From Spinactinospora alkalitolerans (lineage in GTDB: Bacteria; Actinomycetota; Actinomycetes; Streptosporangiales; Streptosporangiaceae): a DNA stretch of 64,000 nucleotides. This document shows, one piece after another, positions 43,097 to 51,275 of the stretch (positions are counted from its first letter, which is position 1; every line of letters starts with the position of its first letter). A program made the position numbers and the translations under genes. A model generated the notes under the pieces. It searched no databases, was not told the DNA's origin, and saw nothing but the letters and a program-made list of their open reading frames with translations. The stretch is from NCBI RefSeq assembly GCF_013408795.1, contig NZ_JACCCC010000001.1, forward strand, positions 3,968,001 to 4,032,000, in the 5' to 3' direction.

Positions 43097-43726
43097 ATGG
43101 CACACATCCGGCAGACCACCGGACCGTCCGCCTTCTTCGATCAGATGTTCGCGCGGACCTCCGTGATGGCCATCCTTCGCGGCATGGACACCGATCGCAC
43201 GGTGCGGCTCTGCGAGCGAGCCTGGGACGTCGGAATCGACGTCGTCGAGGTACCCGTCCAGACCCCCGACGCCCTTCCCTCGCTGCGCGCCGCCGTCGCC
43301 GCCGGCCGCGAACGCGGACGGCCCGTCGGCGCCGGCACGGTCGCGTCCGTCGACCAGGTGCGCGACGTCTCCGAGGCCGGCGCCGCATTCACCGTGGCTC
43401 CAGGGCTCGACGAGGACGTCGCACAGGCGTCGGTCGCCGCCGGACTGCCCCACCTGCCGGGCGTGGCCACTTCCTCGGAGATCACGCGAGCCCTGAAGTC
43501 GGGCAACCCATGGCTCAAGGCCTTCCCCGCGGCCTGCCTGACGCCCGCATGGATCACGGCCCAGCTGGCCCCCTTCCCCGGTGCGCGCTTCGTGGCCACC
43601 GGGGGCGTGGACGCGCAGAACGCCGGGGCCTTCCTCGACGCCGGCTGCAAGGTCGTCGCCGTCGGCTCCGCACTCGCCGATCCCGACCAACTCGACCTCC
43701 TGGCCGATCTGGTCCGAACCCGGTGA
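43097..43726 (+). CDS. eda: KDPG/KHG aldolase
   Basis: A 209-residue class I aldolase of the Eda family. The Schiff-base lysine is Lys141 in NPWLKAFPA. Glu51 in VVEVPVQT is the general base, and VGAGTV forms the conserved loop. It splits 2-keto-3-deoxy-6-phosphogluconate into pyruvate and glyceraldehyde-3-phosphate and would act after the kinase at 40306. The short N-terminal extension is normal for actinobacteria. The stop is followed at once by a possible coupled GTG of the truncated dehydrogenase. Confidence 0.9.
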   Translation: MAHIRQTTGPSAFFDQMFARTSVMAILRGMDTDRTVRLCERAWDVGIDVVEVPVQTPDALPSLRAAVAAGRERGRPVGAGTVASVDQVRDVSEAGAAFTVAPGLDEDVAQASVAAGLPHLPGVATSSEITRALKSGNPWLKAFPAACLTPAWITAQLAPFPGARFVATGGVDAQNAGAFLDAGCKVVAVGSALADPDQLDLLADLVRTR

Positions 43727-43765
43727 GCGACGCGGCTACCGCCCCTGCCGGAAGCGGCCGCCCTT

Positions 43766-44359
43766 GTGTCGAGTGGCCGCTGGAACGAGTGGACCGCGCT
43801 GGAACCGATCCGCCCCCTGTCCGAGTGCACCCTGGGACTCGTCGGTCTCGGACGCATCGGCCGAGAACTCCTGCGCCAGATCGGTGGGCTCTTCGGCCGC
43901 ACCCTCGCCCACGATCCCTATGCCGTCGACCTGCTGCCCGCAGGAACCACCCACACCGATCTCGATGACCTGATCGCCCGTTCCGACGTGCTCTCGCTGC
44001 ACTGCCCGCTCACCCCGGACACCCGCCACATCATCGGCCGAGACCGGCTCGCCCTCATGCCGCCCGGTTCGCTGCTCGTCAACGTCGCCCGTGGAGGGCT
44101 CGTGGACACAGCCGCGCTACTCGACGCGCTGGACAAGAGGCGGCCCTCCGCAGCAGCCCTTGACGTGCTCGAAACCGAGCCACCGCGGCACGGCGCCCCC
44201 GTCATCGACCACCCGCGGATCCTGCACACCCCCCACGTCGCCTGGTACTCCACGGAAGCGGCCGGGCGGCTGCGCACCTCGCTCGCCCATCGATGCGCCT
44301 CCCACCTGATCGGCCGCCCCGGAGCGACGGTCGTCAACCCGCAGGCCGAAGGGGTGTGA
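43766..44359 (+). CDS. D-2-hydroxyacid dehydrogenase lacking its N-terminal domain
   Basis: The 197-residue frame holds only the NAD-binding domain: LGLVGLGRIGRELLRQ (Rossmann loop), the catalytic Arg in NVARGGLVD, Glu in DVLETEPP and His in LHTPHVAWYS. The first 100 or so residues, which carry half of the substrate-binding domain, are missing. Just upstream a coupled GTG (43723) begins a frame that runs out of phase, so a deletion at about 43760 is likely. It is probably inactive. A full-length relative lies at 54053. Confidence 0.75.
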   Translation: MSSGRWNEWTALEPIRPLSECTLGLVGLGRIGRELLRQIGGLFGRTLAHDPYAVDLLPAGTTHTDLDDLIARSDVLSLHCPLTPDTRHIIGRDRLALMPPGSLLVNVARGGLVDTAALLDALDKRRPSAAALDVLETEPPRHGAPVIDHPRILHTPHVAWYSTEAAGRLRTSLAHRCASHLIGRPGATVVNPQAEGV

Positions 44360-44933
44360 CGCACAGCGACACCGAAGCACATGGAAACCGGTCGATGCGC
44401 GGAAGCCGTGTCCAGGCTCCGCACCCGGCGGAGCGGCACCGCGGAATATCCGCCCGCGCCATGTGGTTGTGCGGGGTGCGGGTCGATGCGGTAGCAAGTG
44501 TCCCCCGGGCCTCACCCATCGCCTTCGCGGAATACCGCGGACCGGCACCCGCGCCCGGCGCGGGAGGGCCGGACGGTCTCGGAGCCGCGTTGCGCCACGC
44601 GCCGAGAGGCGACCGCCGCATCGCACCCGGCACACGTGAACGGGCCCGGCGAGCAAGGCTCGCCGGGCCCGTTCGCATGTGGGCGACCGCGGTGGCCGAC
44701 CGGATGGCCGCGTTCCGCGAAGTGGCTCCGCACCGAGCACGATCTCGGCCTGCCGGATTGCTGGGTGCCGCGGTGATGGCCGGTGTCGGCCCTGCGCGGG
44801 TTCTGGGACGTGGTGGCGGAGTTCTTCGACGTCCGCTCCCGATGGGCTCTTCAGACGGCGGGTAGGCACCTGCACATCCGGCGCTCGGCATTCTGCTCAT
44901 TGGCCGTGACCGCCTCTTTTTTCATTGCGGTGT
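44360..44933. other. Gap between sugar-acid clusters A and B
   Basis: No intact gene is seen. It holds the strong hairpin at 44638. To its right are short protein-like pieces, one ending WLRTEHDLGLPDCW (near 44740) and one reading LRGFWDVVAEFFDVRSRWA (near 44800), that may be debris of a mobile-element gene. I could not name a family. Confidence 0.35.
44638..44674. terminator. Perfect 17-bp hairpin with 3-nt loop
   Basis: The arm GAACGGGCCCGGCGAGC, a loop AAG and the exact reverse complement of the arm form one of the most stable hairpins in the window. It sits 280 bp after cluster A and should end its transcription. No T-run follows. Confidence 0.75.
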
Positions 44934-44964
44934 CTCATATACCATGCACTACATGCCGTATATG
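44934..44964 (+). promoter_or_regulatory. Operator and promoter of cluster B unit 1
   Basis: An AT-rich island holds CTCATATACCATGCAC (44934-44949). Its 7-bp ends CATATAC (44936) and GTATATG (44958-44964) form an inverted repeat. The same 16 bases occur in reverse orientation at 51157-51172 before the transporter gene. The position upstream of the GntR gene and the duplication mark it as the regulon's operator. Confidence 0.7.
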
Positions 44965-45001
44965 ATTCAGGTCACCGTTCCGAGGGTGTGGGGATGCACC
45001 G

Positions 45002-45069
45002 CAAGACGGCGCCGACATGTCCGTCTTGAGGCGGTTTCCGCCACGCCATACTGGCGTCGCCGACGCCAG
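45002..45069 (+). other. Two hairpins in the GntR leader
   Basis: CAAGACGG (45002-45009) pairs with CCGTCTTG (45021-45028). CTGGCGTCG (45051-45059) pairs with CGACGCCAG (45061-45069) around a single base. They lie between the operator and the GntR start and may form leader structures or further operator sites. Confidence 0.4.
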
Positions 45070-45086
45070 TGAGAGGGACGAGTGCC

Positions 45087-45800
45087 ATGACAATAGGCTT
45101 TGACGGATCGGGCGGGGGCGGCACCGGGCTCCAGAGGCTCCTGCCGGCGCCGGCCTTCCAGGGATCACGCTCCCAGGTGGTCGCGGACGCCATCCGCAAA
45201 GCGATCCTCTCCGGGAAGCTCGTGCCCGGCCAGCCGCTCGTGGAACGCGAACTCTCGGAGCTGTTCGGAGTGTCCAAGACTCCCGTGCGCGAGGCGCTGA
45301 TCGGCCTGGTGGGGTCGGGATTGATCGACCAGAGCCAGTATCGGGGGATGACGGTGCAGACCGTCACCCCCGAGCTCGTCCGTTCCGTCTACGAGACCCG
45401 GGACCTGCTCGAACCGGCGGCCATCGCGATGTCGGCCCGGAACATGACCGACGCCGATATCGAAGAGGCCGGACGGCTGCTCGAGGAGGCCGCCGAGCGG
45501 GGCAGGCAGGGCGACCGGACAGAACTGCAGCTACTCAACCGGAGGTTCCACCGGCGGCTCTACCTCTCGTGCGGCAACCCGCTGCTGTGCCGCTATCTCG
45601 ACGGACTGCAGGACCTCGTCGCGCTCATCGCGATCGCGGGCTGGGCCCAGAAGAAGACCTGGGAGGGCGAGCACGAGGAGCACCACCGCATCATGTCCGC
45701 CGTCGCGCGCCGCGATCCCCGGGAGGCCGAGCACGAGGCCAGGGAGCACATGAACCGGTTCGCCGACCAGATGATGGAGAATTTCGACCTGAAGGGATGA
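45087..45800 (+). CDS. GntR-family regulator (FCD) of sugar-acid cluster B
   Basis: A 237-residue regulator. The winged helix is at residues 25-90 (SQVVADAIRKAILSGKLVPG, ELSELFGVSKTPVREALIGL). The FCD domain follows with metal/acid-binding residues in ETRDLLEPAAIAMSA and NRRFHRRLYLSCGNPLL and a late EEHHRIMSAVARRDP. FCD regulators bind hydroxy or sugar acids. ATG 45087 follows GAGAGGGACGAG. It leads the first operon of cluster B and probably binds the 16-bp motif shared by both promoters. Confidence 0.92.
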   Translation: MTIGFDGSGGGGTGLQRLLPAPAFQGSRSQVVADAIRKAILSGKLVPGQPLVERELSELFGVSKTPVREALIGLVGSGLIDQSQYRGMTVQTVTPELVRSVYETRDLLEPAAIAMSARNMTDADIEEAGRLLEEAAERGRQGDRTELQLLNRRFHRRLYLSCGNPLLCRYLDGLQDLVALIAIAGWAQKKTWEGEHEEHHRIMSAVARRDPREAEHEAREHMNRFADQMMENFDLKG

Positions 45801-45807
45801 CCTGACG

Positions 45808-46542
45808 ATGGACGGCCCTGCAAAGCTTCCGACGAGCACTTTCGACCTGCTACGCCAAGCCAGTACGGCCACCATCGCCACTCAGCTGTTCCGGCGGGGG
45901 CTGCGCAACACTTTCCTGTACGGTCTCCGCCCGCTCAATCCCGATGCGAGCCGATTCGTCGCCGAGGCGTTCACCCTGCGCTACATCCCGGCCCGCGAGG
46001 ACGTCGACCGGGTCGAGGTCTTCCAGGACTACGATCATCCGCAGCGGCTGGCCGTCGAGTCCGTGCCGGAGGGGCAGGTCCTGGTCATGGACTGCCGCGG
46101 ACAGGGTCGGGCGGCCTCGGCGGGGGAGATCCTGGTGACCCGGCTGATGATGCGCGGCGTGGCGGGTCTCATCACCGACGGCTCACTGCGCGACTCCCCC
46201 GACATCGCCCGCCGTCCTCTTCCCGCGTTCACCGCCGGGGTGTCGGCGGCCACCAACCTGGTCCAGCATCATGCGGTCGATCTGCAGACGCCCATCGGAT
46301 GCGCCGGAGTCCCCGTCTACCCCGGTGACGTGATGTGCGCCGACGCCGAAGGGGTGGTCTGCGTCCCCCGGCACCTGGCCGAGGAGATCGCCGGTCCCGC
46401 AGCGGAGCAGGAGCGCCAAGAGGCGTTCATCCTCGCCAAGATCGAGGAGGGGCGTCCTCTGCGCGGCACCTATCCTCCCGATTCGCGCACTCGCACCGAG
46501 TACGCGGAACACCTGGCGAATCTCGGCCCCACGGCGAAGTAG
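45808..46542 (+). CDS. RraA/HMG-aldolase-family protein
   Basis: A 244-residue member of the RraA family, which includes 4-hydroxy-4-methyl-2-oxoglutarate aldolases and oxaloacetate decarboxylases. The core GVAGLITDGSLRDSPDI (conserved Asp-Gly and Arg-Asp of the substrate/metal site) and the C-terminal VYPGDVMCADAEGVVCVPRH are typical. It follows the regulator by eight bases. Likely role: retro-aldol cleavage or decarboxylation of a keto acid in the pathway. Confidence 0.88.
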   Translation: MDGPAKLPTSTFDLLRQASTATIATQLFRRGLRNTFLYGLRPLNPDASRFVAEAFTLRYIPAREDVDRVEVFQDYDHPQRLAVESVPEGQVLVMDCRGQGRAASAGEILVTRLMMRGVAGLITDGSLRDSPDIARRPLPAFTAGVSAATNLVQHHAVDLQTPIGCAGVPVYPGDVMCADAEGVVCVPRHLAEEIAGPAAEQERQEAFILAKIEEGRPLRGTYPPDSRTRTEYAEHLANLGPTAK

Positions 46543-46561
46543 CGAGCGGAAGGAGTGCGGC

Positions 46562-47485
46562 GTGACCGCAGTGGAGTACCGCCCGGGAGAAACGAAGATC
46601 GGGTTCGTCGGCCTCGGGCTCATGGGGGAGCCGATGGCTCGGAACCTGGTGTCGGCGGGTTTCGACGTGACCGTGCACAACCGCAGCAGGGAAGCGGTCG
46701 ACCGACTCGCCACCGCGGGCGCCAAGCCCGCGGGCAGTCCGGCCGCGGCCGCCGCCGAAGCCGACGTCGTCATCGTGATGCTGCCCGACGCGCCGGATGT
46801 CCGGACGGTGGTTCTGAGTGAGGACGGCATCGCCTCGACCCTGCGCGAGGGCGGGCTGCTCATCGACATGAGCACGATCTCGGCGGGTGTGACCCGCGAG
46901 CTGGCCGACACCCTGGCCGAGCAGGGGGTGCGGATGCTCGACGCTCCGGTCAGCGGCGGGCAGCAGGGAGCGGTCGACGCCGCACTGAGCATCATGGTCG
47001 GCGGGGAGGAGTCCGTGTTCGAACGCGCGAGGCCGATCTTCGCGGCGCTGGGAACGAGGGTGACCCTGATCGGAGGGAACGGCTCGGGGCAGGTCGCCAA
47101 GGCGTGCAATCAGGTCATCGTCGCCGGGACCATTCAGGCGGTGGCCGAGGCGCTGGCCCTGGCGCGGCACAGCGGCGTCGCTCCCGACCGGGTGCGCGAG
47201 GCCCTGCTCGGCGGGCTGGCGGGCAGCAAGATCCTCGAGGTGCACGGCCGGCGCATGCTCGACGGCGCCTTCGAGCCCGGCTTCAAGACCCGACTGCACG
47301 ACAAGGACCTCGGCATCGCGCTGGAGGCGGCGTCCGAAGCCGGGGTTCCGCTCCCGACGACCGCGCTGGTGCGGCAGTTCTTCAACGCGCTGATCGCGTC
47401 CGGTGACGGCGATGCCGACCATGCCGCGCTGGCCCTGGTCGTGGAACGCCTGGCCGGTGCGGGCGGCGGGCGGAGGACGCCGTGA
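46562..47485 (+). CDS. garR: 2-hydroxy-3-oxopropionate (tartronate semialdehyde) reductase family
   Basis: A 307-residue beta-hydroxyacid dehydrogenase. It shows the NAD-binding IGFVGLGLMGEPMARNL, the substrate motif DAPVSGGQQGA, catalytic Lys in GSGQVAKACNQ and the C-terminal HDKDLGIALEAA. Such enzymes reduce tartronate semialdehyde to D-glycerate. GTG 46562 follows GGAAGGAG, and the stop overlaps the ThDP gene (GTGA). Closely related 3-hydroxyisobutyrate-type activity cannot be excluded. Confidence 0.9.
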   Translation: MTAVEYRPGETKIGFVGLGLMGEPMARNLVSAGFDVTVHNRSREAVDRLATAGAKPAGSPAAAAAEADVVIVMLPDAPDVRTVVLSEDGIASTLREGGLLIDMSTISAGVTRELADTLAEQGVRMLDAPVSGGQQGAVDAALSIMVGGEESVFERARPIFAALGTRVTLIGGNGSGQVAKACNQVIVAGTIQAVAEALALARHSGVAPDRVREALLGGLAGSKILEVHGRRMLDGAFEPGFKTRLHDKDLGIALEAASEAGVPLPTTALVRQFFNALIASGDGDADHAALALVVERLAGAGGGRRTP

Positions 47486-49140
47486 CCGCGTCGGGCCGCG
47501 AGATCGGCGCGGCAGCCGTCGACCTGCTGGCGGAGGCCGGAGTGCGGCGCTTCTACACCGTTCCGGGGGAGAGCTTCATGCCCCTGCTCACCGCGGTCGA
47601 AGCCGACCCGCGCCTGACCCTGGTCTCGACCCGGCACGAATCGGGTGCGGCGTTCATGGCCGAGGCGGACGCCAAGCTCACCGGCCGCCCCGCGGTCGCC
47701 ATGGCCACCCGCGGAGTCGGCGCCGCCAACCTCGCCATCGGCGTGCACACCGCCTACCAGGACTCCACCCCGCTGATCGTCCTCCTCGGCCAGGTCGATT
47801 CCGATCACCTGCACAAAGGGGCGTTCCAGGAGGTCGACCTGACCGCCTTCTTCACCCCCGTCGCCAAGTGGGCGGTCACGGCGCACCGGGCCGACCGGAT
47901 CTGCGACCTGATCGGCCGAGCCTACGAGATCGCCGTCTCCGGACGTCCCGGCCCCGTCGTGATCGCGCTCCCCTCTGACCTGCTGACCGAGCGGACCGAC
48001 CTTCCCACTCCCCCGATCCATCAGGCCTCCGGGTCCGCGGGGCGGCCCGCGGTGGCCCAGGCCGACCTCAGCGTGCTGGCCGAGCGGCTGCTGGCGGCCA
48101 GGGCCCCGGTGCTGATCGCGGGGAGCGGGGCACGCGGCGATTCCAAGGCGCTGCGCGCCGTCGCCGAAGGATTCGGCTGCGGCGTCTACACGGGCTTCCG
48201 CCGCCAGGACCTCTTCCCCAACGACCACCCGCTCTACCTCGGGCACCTGGGCCTGGGCGGCGGGCCGACCCTCGACGCGCTGCGCGCGGCCGACCTGGTC
48301 GTCCTGGCCGGGAGCCGGCTGGACGAGATCACCAGTCAGGGCTACACCCTCCCGGCCCCGGGCACCGATGTGGTGCAGATCGACATCGCGCCCCAGCCCC
48401 TGGGCACGGGGACACCGCCCGTGCAACGCCTGACCGCCGACGTCACGGGGGCGCTCGCCGCGCTGGCCGACCGCGCTCCCGGGCGTCCCCCGGCTCGTGA
48501 TTGGGAGGCGGCACACCAGCGCCACCTCGACGGCACCCGGGCACCCGAGGCGGTCGACCCCTCCGCCGGACTGGACCCGGCGCGGATCGTCACGGCGATC
48601 CAGCGGTCGCTGCCCGCCGATACGGTCGTCACCAACGACGCCGGGAACTTCGCCGCCTTCGTGCAGCGCCACTGGAACTTCACCCGCCCCCACACGCAAC
48701 TGGGGCCGATCAACGGAGCCATGGGCTACGCGGTGCCCGCCGGAGTGGCCGCGGCGCTCGCCGAACCGCACCGCCACGTGCTGGCCACGGTCGGCGACGG
48801 CGGATTCCTGATGACCGGCCCGGAGGTCGAGACCGCTGTGCGCCTGGGGCTCTCCCTCACGGTCGCGGTGTTCCGCAACGGGTTGTACGGAACGATCGCG
48901 ATGCACCAGGCCCGCGCCTACGGGCAACTGGCCGCTGTGGACATCGGCCCCGTCGACATCGCCGCGGTCGCCCGCGGCCTCGGTGCGACCGGAGTGACCA
49001 TCCGCACCGAGGAGCAGCTCGAATCCGCACTCACCGAGATCACGACCGGCCCCCCGACCGTCACCGTCCTCGACATCCTCACCGATCCCGACCTGATCGC
49101 GCCGGGCAAACGGCTCTCCGTTGAACTCCGCGCGAGCTGA
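47482..49140 (+). CDS. ThDP-dependent acetolactate-synthase-like carboligase
   Basis: A 552-residue three-domain ThDP enzyme. It shows the N-terminal pyrimidine domain with activating Glu53 (TRHESGAAFMAEADA), a central domain (LIAGSGARGDSKAL) and the C-terminal ThDP/Mg motif VGDGGFLMTGPEVETAV with a late FRNGLYGTIAMHQ. Glyoxylate carboligase (Gcl), which makes tartronate semialdehyde, has Val instead of this Glu, so this is not a classical Gcl. It may join or decarboxylate another 2-keto acid of the pathway. It is coupled to the reductase gene. Confidence 0.88.
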   Translation: MTASGREIGAAAVDLLAEAGVRRFYTVPGESFMPLLTAVEADPRLTLVSTRHESGAAFMAEADAKLTGRPAVAMATRGVGAANLAIGVHTAYQDSTPLIVLLGQVDSDHLHKGAFQEVDLTAFFTPVAKWAVTAHRADRICDLIGRAYEIAVSGRPGPVVIALPSDLLTERTDLPTPPIHQASGSAGRPAVAQADLSVLAERLLAARAPVLIAGSGARGDSKALRAVAEGFGCGVYTGFRRQDLFPNDHPLYLGHLGLGGGPTLDALRAADLVVLAGSRLDEITSQGYTLPAPGTDVVQIDIAPQPLGTGTPPVQRLTADVTGALAALADRAPGRPPARDWEAAHQRHLDGTRAPEAVDPSAGLDPARIVTAIQRSLPADTVVTNDAGNFAAFVQRHWNFTRPHTQLGPINGAMGYAVPAGVAAALAEPHRHVLATVGDGGFLMTGPEVETAVRLGLSLTVAVFRNGLYGTIAMHQARAYGQLAAVDIGPVDIAAVARGLGATGVTIRTEEQLESALTEITTGPPTVTVLDILTDPDLIAPGKRLSVELRAS

Positions 49141-49268
49141 CCTGTCCTTCCCGCCGTCTCCACCCCTGCTCCGGACGCACCCGCAGCGCGCAGCCCACCC
49201 GCGCGGTCCCGGGAAGGAGCGTCCGCTCGCCATGCCACGCACACCCCCGACGTCTGACGGAGGCACAG

Positions 49269-50996
49269 ATGTCACCGGAGTTCGATCCCCGACGGCTGCG
49301 CAGCCACCGCTGGTTCGGCCCTGACGACCTGCGCAGCTTCAGCCACCGATCCCGCGCCAAACAGCTCGGTTACAGCGAGGCCGACTTCAAGGACCGGCCG
49401 GTCATCGCGATCCTGAACACCTGGAGCGACATCAACCCGTGCCACGGGCACTTCCGGACCCGGGCCGAAGAGGTCAAGCGGGGTGTCCTGCAGGCGGGTG
49501 GCTTCCCCGTGGAGATGCCCGCGCTCTCGCTCTCGGAGCCGTTCCAGAAACCCACGACGATGCTCTACCGGAACCTGCTCGCCATGGAGGCCGAGGAGCT
49601 GCTGCGCTCCTACCCGGTCGACGGCGCGGTGCTGATGGGCGGCTGCGACAAGACGACGCCCGCACTGATCATGGGCGCCGCCAGCGTCGATCTGCCGTCG
49701 GTCTTCGTACCGGCCGGTCCGATGCTGCGCGGACGCTGGCGCGGCAGCGTACTCGGCAGCGGGACGGACCAGTGGCGTTACTGGGCCGACCGCCAGGCCG
49801 GGGTGATCGGCGACTGCGAGTGGCGCGAGATCGAGGGCGGCATCGCCCGTTCCGCCGGACACTGCATGACGATGGGCACCGCGTCGACCATGACGTCGGT
49901 GGCCGAAACCCTCGGCCTCGCGCTGCCCGGCTCCGCGTCCATCCCCGCGGTGGACTCCGCCCATTCCCGGATGGCCGCGGAGAGCGGGCGCACGGTGGTG
50001 GAACTGGTCAAGCGGGACGCGCGGCCGTCCACGATCGTGACGGCCTCGTCCTTCCGCAACGCCGTCGTCGCGGTACTCGCCTTGGGCGGATCGACGAACG
50101 CCGTCATCCACCTGATCGCAATGGCGGGCCGCTTCGGGATCGAGCTGTCGCTCGACGATTTCGACGCCCTCAGCCGCCGGGTCCCGATCCTGGCCGATGT
50201 CCGGCCCTCGGGTCGCCACCTCATGGAGGACTTCGCCTACGCGGGCGGACTCACGGGGCTGCTGAGCCGACTGCCCGACCTGCTCGACCTTTCGCGTCCC
50301 ACGGTGGCGGGCGGCACGCTGGGCGACGCGCTGTCCGGCGCCGGTGTGCACGACGACGACGTCATCAGACCCCGGGAGGCTCCCCTGGCCGCAGAAGGCG
50401 GAATCGCGGTGCTGCGCGGCAACCTCGCCCCCGACGGCTGCGTCATCAAGCACAGCGCGGCCGACCCGAAGCTGCTCCGGCACACCGGGCCCGCCGTGGT
50501 CTTCGCCGACTACAACGACCTGGTCGCCCGCATCGACAGTCCGGACACCGCTGTCAACGAGGACTCGGTGCTCGTCCTGCGGAGCGCCGGCCCGCAGGGC
50601 GGCCCGGGCATGCCCGAATGGGGCATGCTGCCCATCCCCAAGCGGCTGCTCCGGCGCGGGGTGCGCGACATGGTGCGGATCTCCGATGCCCGGATGAGCG
50701 GGACCAGCTACGGCACCTGCGTCCTGCACGTGGCGCCGGAGTCGTCCATCGGCGGCCCACTGGCGCTGGTCCGCGACGGCGACCCGATACGTCTGGACGT
50801 GCCGGGGCGGCGGCTGGACCTGCTGGTGGACGGGGCGGAACTGGAGCGCCGCCGGCGGCGGTGGACACCGGCCCCACCGCGTCCGGAACGAGGGTACGGA
50901 GCTCTTTTCCGCGAACACGTCAGCCAAGCCAACAAAGGCTGCGACTTCGATTTCCTCGCTCGTCCCGGGGTCACCGACGAACCGGAGATTCACTGA
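49269..50996 (+). CDS. IlvD/Edd-family sugar-acid dehydratase, L-arabinonate dehydratase-like
   Basis: A 575-residue [2Fe-2S] dehydratase. Cluster ligands are Cys58 (INPCHGHF), Cys126 (MGGCDKTTPA) and Cys199 (AGHCMTMGTAS), with Mg-site Lys128. This spacing is almost the same as in the Rhizobium L-arabinonate dehydratase (Cys59/127/200). The start follows GGAGG. It would convert an aldonate to a 2-keto-3-deoxy acid, which the HpcH/HpaI aldolase at 55056 could cleave. A pentonate is the most likely substrate, but hexonates are possible. Confidence 0.9.
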   Translation: MSPEFDPRRLRSHRWFGPDDLRSFSHRSRAKQLGYSEADFKDRPVIAILNTWSDINPCHGHFRTRAEEVKRGVLQAGGFPVEMPALSLSEPFQKPTTMLYRNLLAMEAEELLRSYPVDGAVLMGGCDKTTPALIMGAASVDLPSVFVPAGPMLRGRWRGSVLGSGTDQWRYWADRQAGVIGDCEWREIEGGIARSAGHCMTMGTASTMTSVAETLGLALPGSASIPAVDSAHSRMAAESGRTVVELVKRDARPSTIVTASSFRNAVVAVLALGGSTNAVIHLIAMAGRFGIELSLDDFDALSRRVPILADVRPSGRHLMEDFAYAGGLTGLLSRLPDLLDLSRPTVAGGTLGDALSGAGVHDDDVIRPREAPLAAEGGIAVLRGNLAPDGCVIKHSAADPKLLRHTGPAVVFADYNDLVARIDSPDTAVNEDSVLVLRSAGPQGGPGMPEWGMLPIPKRLLRRGVRDMVRISDARMSGTSYGTCVLHVAPESSIGGPLALVRDGDPIRLDVPGRRLDLLVDGAELERRRRRWTPAPPRPERGYGALFREHVSQANKGCDFDFLARPGVTDEPEIH

Positions 50997-51156
50997 GCAG
51001 ATGATTTCCCACTGATTTAGTCGACCGGACGGAAAAAGGCTGATGCCGGCGATCGGCATCGGCCCATCCGATCTGTGCCTTTCCACAAGAATGGCGATTC
51101 CGGCTTCCAGGATTTTCTATGCGGAGACCATTGACAGAGATCAATTTCAATGTACG
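50997..51156 (+). other. Spacer before the second unit of cluster B
   Basis: No gene is seen. It contains a TTGACA -35-like hexamer at 51131-51136, upstream of the shared operator motif. No matching -10 box is clear, so operator and promoter probably overlap. Confidence 0.4.
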
Positions 51157-51172
51157 GTGCATGGTATATGAG
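51157..51172 (+). promoter_or_regulatory. Second copy of the cluster B operator
   Basis: GTGCATGGTATATGAG is the exact reverse complement of the 16 bases at 44934-44949. It lies in the AT-rich promoter of the tctA-like gene, about 100 bp before its GTG. Chance identity of 16 bases in two AT-rich promoters of one cluster is very unlikely. Confidence 0.75.
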
Positions 51173-51275
51173 ATATGGAGAGATATGGATCACAAATCTT
51201 CGTGATGTGGCCCATAGTCGGCGTCCGCCTTTGACGCCGGTTGCACCACCGTCGGCCTGATCGAGAGGTGAAGCC

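Noticed and set aside
40657-43119. Very long open frame (820 codons) on the minus strand across the kinase, carrier and aldolase region
   Set aside because: It is an antisense shadow of three real plus-strand genes. Its translation is Arg/Gly/Asp-rich with no domain, which is usual in GC-rich DNA.
44690-44880. Protein-like fragments resembling mobile-element hypothetical genes
   Set aside because: The pieces are short, change phase and have no recognised family. They are kept only as a note in the gap entry.
45002-45069. Riboswitch in the GntR leader
   Set aside because: Two simple hairpins are present but no known riboswitch core or expression platform could be recognised.
47134-51086. Two long minus-strand frames opposite the ThDP carboligase and dehydratase genes
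   Set aside because: Both overlap strongly supported plus-strand enzymes and lack motifs and ribosome sites.
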